The notes beneath the pieces are model-generated. The model saw nothing but the letters and a program-made list of their open reading frames with translations, was not told where the DNA came from and did no database searches. Positions 59,018 through 64,000 of a stretch of DNA of 64,000 bases are shown piece by piece. Source of the stretch: Apium graveolens (taxonomy: Eukaryota > Streptophyta > Magnoliopsida > Apiales > Apiaceae); contig NW_027417485.1 of assembly GCF_009905375.1 (NCBI RefSeq), positions 1 through 64,000 on the forward strand, given 5' to 3'. The translations under genes were made by a program, and so were the position numbers. Position 1 is the first letter of the stretch; every line of letters starts with the position of its first letter.

Positions 59018-60262
59018 CACCCCCAAACTTGAATCGATTCTTATCCTCAAGCATGAACAGACTCAAAACTACCAAACAAACCTAATGCATGAATGCAACT
59101 ACGTGAATGCAACTAAATGATAATGCAATCGATCCCCTCAGAATAACCATAACCAAATGAATAAGTCAATGCCTCTAAGAATGCAATAACTTGAAACAGA
59201 GTTCGAATAAATCCCACAAACCAACTCACAAACCAGAAACGTACGTGTGTGGATGCTTAATAGATATACTCTCGATACTAGATCAATAACCATAACTTAT
59301 CTATCATCGAAACAATCAAAAGTTTATAAACAGAATAGACAATAAACGCATTATGACTCACAACACCTCCTTTCTACTAGAGTTATACAAGGATTCACAC
59401 TATTATTGAACATATAGCAAAGATGCTTATTTGACCGTGCAATGAATGAGGTCCCAAAAGACTTATACAATAATACCCATGTAGCGAGCGTTAGGTTAGT
59501 GGATCCCAGACTATAAAAGCCTTAGGTCACTAGGCACAAAGTCCCCTAAAACTTAATAACTCGAGTATTAAAGAGCTCACTCTTGATCAATTATGCATAA
59601 ACACATACTTTTTTCTTTTTTTTTTCTCTTTTTTCTTTTTTTTTCTTTCTTTTTCAACAATTTCTGAATGAATGCGTTTCGCTCCATCTCATTCAACCCT
59701 AGACTACTCATAAAAATATGAGCCGGCTACTAGCCATTTGACGCCTAGCCTTACAACAACTAGCAATGAAATCCAAGTTTTTCTCCAGATAAAAAAATTA
59801 GTGTTTTTACGTCATTACGAGAATATCACAAATTCTAAATATAACCAAGTGATTAAATCTCAACAACAAACAAGTATGATCATGATCTAGATCAAAAGCA
59901 ACCCTATAAGACTTGTGAAAATATTTGTTTCTGGCATGCAAATCAATTCATTAGGACTTAAACATCCCTCTATTCGTCATCACCACACTCAAATCAACAT
60001 CAACTTATCAAATATCATAGTTCATCTTAAGGGATCATGCTAAATATGCATGCAAATGCAACTTATATGAAATCACATAAAAACAAACAAATATGTCCTA
60101 AATGAGCAATCATGCAAAAATATGAATGAACTACAACTAAACATGCAATATGAATCTATATGAATCTATATGGACACACACTACTAATTCTTACATTATC
60201 ACCCCCAAACTTAAAATTTTCAATGTCCTCATTGAAGGTAATAATAAGGATTTCAGGCATAC
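59018..60262 (-). other. 3' non-coding region of element I with PPT
   Basis: The PPT (AAGTTTGGGGGTG on the minus strand) adjoins the LTR. The remainder has no open frame, one T-rich tract (about 59610-59660) and a second CCCCCAAACTT at 60203-60213 that resembles the PPT. Pol sequence is missing. Confidence 0.65.
60203..60213 (-). other. Second PPT-like tract in element I
   Basis: ACCCCCAAACTT here repeats the core of the PPT at 59020-59031. It lies at the end of the fused ORF, as internal PPT copies do in some large gypsy elements. Confidence 0.45.
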
Positions 60263-60856
60263 CTAATTAGCGGGAGAGTCACCCTCGTCAGGTGGAGGAT
60301 CAGGTGGCCAATCAACCTCGCCACCAGTGTCTCGGACAACAGTACCCAAAGCCTGTGTCAAATCTGCAGCAAAACGATGGTGAATGTCATGCATGGCCTC
60401 CATACGCCTAGTCAATCTTCTATACTGCGCATCCCCAACACCAGTCCTATCAACTGTCTGTGGCGCATGAGAAGAACCCTCTATAGGCACTGGAAGATCC
60501 GTCCAGCCACTCTCTACATCATCAAAAATATATCCCAATCCCTTATCATGTGGTGCACCTAAAAATGCATAACTCAAGTGATCGGGTAGTGGGTTGAGCT
60601 CAAGTGTAGGAGCATCTTTAATAGACGGCTCGAGACGCTCCTGAGAAATTTTCAGCTCTGCTAACCCAAGAGAATCGAATGGCATATCCAACTTCTTCTC
60701 CCACGGAGGTGCATTCAAAACCTGCAGTTGCTCTACTCTTCCTTCATCTTCAAAAACTGAGTCGACCCGCTCTATTTTAAAGCACTCTTCTTTTTCTGTG
60801 GGTAACTTTATTGCCTTGAACACATTAAAAGTGACCTTCTGATCATAAACCTTCAT
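60263..60856 (-). pseudogene. Protease-RT linker fused to an unrelated C-terminus
   Basis: An uninterrupted frame of 197 residues. The first part continues the Athila polyprotein (KVTFNVFKAIKLP, then PTLELNPLPDHLSYAFLG, the usual lead into RT). RT itself is not there. Instead the frame runs into GAPHDKGLGYIFDDVE and QYRRLTRRMEAMHDIHH, a helical acidic tail ending PPDPPPDEGDSPAN. I infer a deletion of RT to integrase that joined the ends in frame. It may have been made as one chimeric protein. Confidence 0.65.
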
Positions 60857-60865
60857 CGAAAGCTC

Positions 60866-61720
60866 TCATTTTTGCACATCGATCATAGTTCGGCCTGTAG
60901 CCAGGAATGGTCTTCCCAAGATGATGGGAATCTTCTTATCTTTCATGAAATCAAGAATTACAAAGTCAGCAGGGAAGAAGAGTTTATCCACCTTGACCAA
61001 GACATCCTCCACTATACCTCGTGGATAGGCGATGGAACGATTAGCTAGTTGCAATGACATATATGTTGGTTTTGGATCAGGCAGACCAAGCTTCTTGAAG
61101 ATAGATAAGGGCATCAGATTGATGCTAGCTTCTAAATCACATAAACACTTGTCGAATGATAAGTTTTCCATGGTGCAAGGAATAGTGAAGCTTCCAGGAT
61201 CTTTAAGCTTCGAAGGCAACTTTTTTTGCAGCACAACACTGCATTCCTCTGTTAGAGCAATGGTCTTTAAGTCATCGAGCTTCACTTTCTGAGAGAGAAT
61301 ATCTTTCATAAACCTCGCATAGCTAGGCATCTGTTCAAGAGCTTCAGCGAAAGGTATGTTGATATGAAGTTTCTTGAACATCTCCAAAAACTTCTCAAAC
61401 TGCTTATCCAGCTTTTTCTTCTGCAACCTCTTAGGAAAAGGAGGTGGATGATAGATCTGTTTCTCCCCTATATTACCCTCAGGAGGAGTGTGTTCTACAG
61501 TAGTCTTCCTTGGTTCCACCTCTACTTCCTTCTGCACATCTTCTTCAGCCAAAACTTCAGATTCTGGAACTTGAGACTTTTCAGGCTCTTTGTCTTGCTG
61601 AATTTGGGGGCTTGTAACCTTTCCAGACCTTAAGGTGATGGAATTCACCTGTTCTTCAACTTCTCTCTTGCCTGGATTGGCTTCTGTATCATTAGGAAGC
61701 GTTCCTGGTGGTCGATTCAA
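60866..61720 (-). pseudogene. pol: Athila aspartic protease region of element I
   Basis: A frame of 284 residues in the same frame as gag. It has the gypsy motif ITLRSGK, a K-rich helix (KLDKQFEKFLEMFKKLHINIPF), the protease site CDLEASINLMPLS (Glu where Gly is usual) and the flap-end IPIILGRPFLATGRTMIDV. A TGA at 60866 separates it from the following frame. Protease cuts the polyprotein; the D-L-E-A-S change may reduce activity. Confidence 0.82.
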
Positions 61721-61774
61721 TAAGGCATTAGCAATCTGCTCTATTTGGTTCTCCAGAGTCTTGATAAAAATAGC

Positions 61775-62922
61775 CTAGCTTTGGCATATAAAAACCTGGT
61801 TTTTGCACATAAGCCGCAAATCCTCTAATTCAGATTTTTCATTCGAAGATAGTCCTGCATCATGATTTTGTTGTTGAATTTGGAGTTGTTGTTTTGGTGC
61901 AATTTGTTGCTGAAAACCAGGAGAGTTGAATAGCTTATTTCTAAACTTCTCGAACGGCTGTTGCATCGCATTCTGATTGTTGCTCCAGCTGAAGTTAGGA
62001 TGATTCCAGTTGTCAGGATGATAAGTGGCAGGAACTGGCTACTACGATCTCTGAAAGTTGCTCACAAACTGAGCTGAGTCACTAGATATAGCGCATTGCT
62101 CTGTCATATGCGGACCTGCACATAACTCACAAACACTAATTATCTGTTTAACACCATAGTTAGCCAGAGAATCGATCTTCATAGATAACGCCTTTAGTTG
62201 AGCAGTGATAGCCGTAGCTGTATCCACTTCAAGAACTCCTGCTACCTTTCCCTGTGGACATCTCTGGGTTGGATACTGATATTCATTAGCAGCCACCAAT
62301 TTAATTAGATCATAAGCTTCCTTATAGCTCTTTGCCCATAATGCTCCACCTGCTGCTGCATCGAGCATGGGTCTGGACTGTGCTCCTAACCCATTGTAAA
62401 AACAATTGATGATCATCCAATCAGGCATTCCATGATGAGGACATTTCCTAAGCATCTCCTTGTAGCGCTCCCAATCTTTATATAAAGATTCTCCTGATTG
62501 CTGCGCAAATTGAGTAAGAGCATTCCTGATTGCAGCTGTCTTCGCCACAGGGAAGAATTTAGTAAGAAACTTCTGAGCAAGATTTTCCCAAGTAGTAACC
62601 GAACCAGCTGGTAGAGAGTGTAACCAGCTCTTAGCCTTGTCCCTCAGAGAGAATGGGAACAGTCTCAGCTTCACAGCATCTTCAGAAACACCATTGAACT
62701 TGAAGGTGTCGCAGATCTCAATGAAATCCCTAATGTGTGTATTGGGATCTTCCGTTGGGGAACCCGAAACTGGATTGAATTCTGCACCCATTAAATTATG
62801 CCAGGCTTGATCTCAAAGGTATTAGCTGTGATAGCTAGCCGAACAATGCTAGATTGAATGTTATTGATCTTGGGTTGAGAAAAATCCATCAAAGCTTTCG
62901 TTCGTGCTGCTGGATCTCCCAT
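61775..62922 (-). pseudogene. gag: Athila gag of element I
   Basis: ATG at 62922 (MGDPAARTKALMDFSQPK). After a TAA and one-base shift near 62790 the retrotrans-gag domain is intact (PNTHIRDFIEICDTFKFNG, AKSWLHSLPAGSVTTWENL, QKFLTKFFP). A zinc-like cluster CELCAGPHMTEQC lies near the end. TAG codons at 62042 and 61775 break the link to protease, in the same frame. Gag forms the particle and binds RNA. Confidence 0.85.
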
Positions 62923-63034
62923 TGTAATGAGTACCTGAAACATAAACAAATAAACCGTGAAAGTAAAAGAATCCGAGTCAGTGAACTTTAACGACCACTG
63001 ATGACAAGCACATAAACTAAAAATTAACACCGAG

Positions 63035-63052
63035 TCCCCGGCAGCGGCGCCA
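63035..63052 (-). other. Primer-binding site of element I
   Basis: Minus strand TGGCGCCGCTGCCGGGGA, tRNA-Asp type, six bases inside the LTR edge. Confidence 0.88.
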
Positions 63053-63058
63053 AAAACT

Positions 63059-64000
63059 TGTTAGGGAAGAAATACGCGTTAATATTCATGCAAGTATACG
63101 CGTTCGCAAGTAGTATAAGATATAAATCAGATTTGTTCCCATAGAGACTGGTTTAGGTTAAGTTCAATTTATGCACCTATGCAATAATGTATGGTTATCG
63201 CTCAATGCTAAGACAAATAACAAATTGGGTTTTTATTAAACTAAGAGATTATACTAAATAACATTAACTAAGAGAATTGAGGTTGAATTACTATATATGA
63301 CAAACATGGGATTCTAACTTCATTACTACTTTATTTAATAGCCTTATTGTTCTTAACATTAGCATGCGATGGTGATGACACTAATCAGATAACACGAAAC
63401 TGATAAACGCCAACTTTCGTTGCACGAGTACCATTCTACCAGACATCCACAAAAGAGATAGAAGCTGAATATGCACCAATTATATTGAGACCCTATATGT
63501 CTATAGAATTTGACAACATAACGGTTTAAGCATAAGTTATCCATCTTGATTACATAGGGCAAGTAAAACGGTTAGAGTTACCCACTAATCATGCATACAC
63601 ATACATGAACCTATGCTAGCATGGCAAGTTCTAAACCTCTATATTCATTGTCACTTTAATAGAGATTAGCATGCTAAATTATATGTTAGCTACGCACATA
63701 AGACGAATAAGCACAACCAATACTAGGATATCAATCAATCACCACACACCAAGATATCGAAACAATTAACTATTGAAATCCATAAGTAAATCTGCTAGAA
63801 CCCCATGATAACGATTAGCCCATAATTAAACTCATCATCACCATGGTTTCCAATGAAAGCATGGTATAAAATAAGGTCTTAATAAACTGAATAATAATTA
63901 AAGTACGAATAAACGAGATCTAGGTTCAACAAGAACGAAAATGAGCATCCAAAGTTACAACTCATTCAAAGAATCACAAGTTAAAAACAAGATCTTCTTT
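63059..64000 (-). repeat. Right (5') LTR of element I, partial
   Basis: The first 942 bases of the LTR match 57527 onward with few changes. The window ends inside it. Confidence 0.9.

Larger units (their letters stand above)
57527..64000 (-). mobile_element. Element I: Athila-like Ty3/gypsy element, RT deleted
   Basis: LTRs TGTTAGG...TTATCA at 57527-59017 and from 63059 past the window end. The PBS TGGCGCCGCTGCCGGGGA is of the tRNA-Asp type used by Athila. Gag and protease are recognisable; RT, RNase H and integrase are absent. Left flank CCATT is the likely TSD, but the right copy is outside the window. Confidence 0.85.

Overview
The window is plant nuclear DNA, almost certainly from a eudicot with a large repeat-rich genome; an asterid is my guess, from the style of the elements only. 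I see no host gene, no rRNA, no tRNA gene and no CRISPR. Nearly all of the 64 kb is transposable elements inserted into one another, and boundaries were set by eye from terminal repeats, primer-binding sites (PBS), polypurine tracts (PPT) and target-site duplications (TSD).

Layout from left to right. (A) 1-1669: end of a minus-strand Ty1/copia element with a gag remnant, PBS and 5' LTR. 1670-6137: AT-rich DNA with two tandem Helitron-like copies, a Mutator-like MITE with 9-bp TSD, a (TA)n tract and a Stowaway-like MITE. (B) 6138-32671: a Ty3/gypsy chromovirus-like element on the minus strand, LTRs about 3.8 kb, TSD TAAAC, with a decayed interior. Its left LTR is split by (C) 8903-22240, a 13.3-kb Ty1/copia element of the SIRE/Maximus type, TSD TAATA, carrying gag, pol, a small intermediate gene and a large extra 3' ORF (called aORF here). 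(D) 33418-54262: a mariner-like DNA transposon with its transposase on the minus strand, split by (E) 35389-53574, a second SIRE-type element on the plus strand, TSD TCTTG. E has lost most of pol. It carries a chromovirus-derived mini-element (F, 46763-49331, TSD GAAAG), a fourfold array of a 2.09-kb unit (about 39064-47420) and a tRNA-derived SINE (51980-52204). (H) 55542-57526: 3' LTR and aORF end of a third SIRE-type element of the same family as C, cut by (I) 57527-64000, an Athila-like Ty3/gypsy element that runs off the window.

The most interesting signal is in the SIRE-type elements. Between pol and the aORF, C has an intact 89-codon ORF with its own TATA box and leader, and E has a related, broken ORF at the same place, also with a TATA box and leader, amplified four times. 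The two are linked by shared C-terminal motifs. In C the aORF also has a TATA box, and its leader shares an identical 14-mer with the leader of the small gene. This suggests that these elements make at least two separate mRNAs besides the full-length genomic RNA. Gag and pol in both C and E are separated by two in-frame stops next to a splice-acceptor-like sequence.

Relative ages follow from nesting: B is older than C; D is older than E; E is older than F; F is older than the tandem amplification; H is older than I. Nearly all coding regions have stops or frameshifts, so most entries are pseudogenes.
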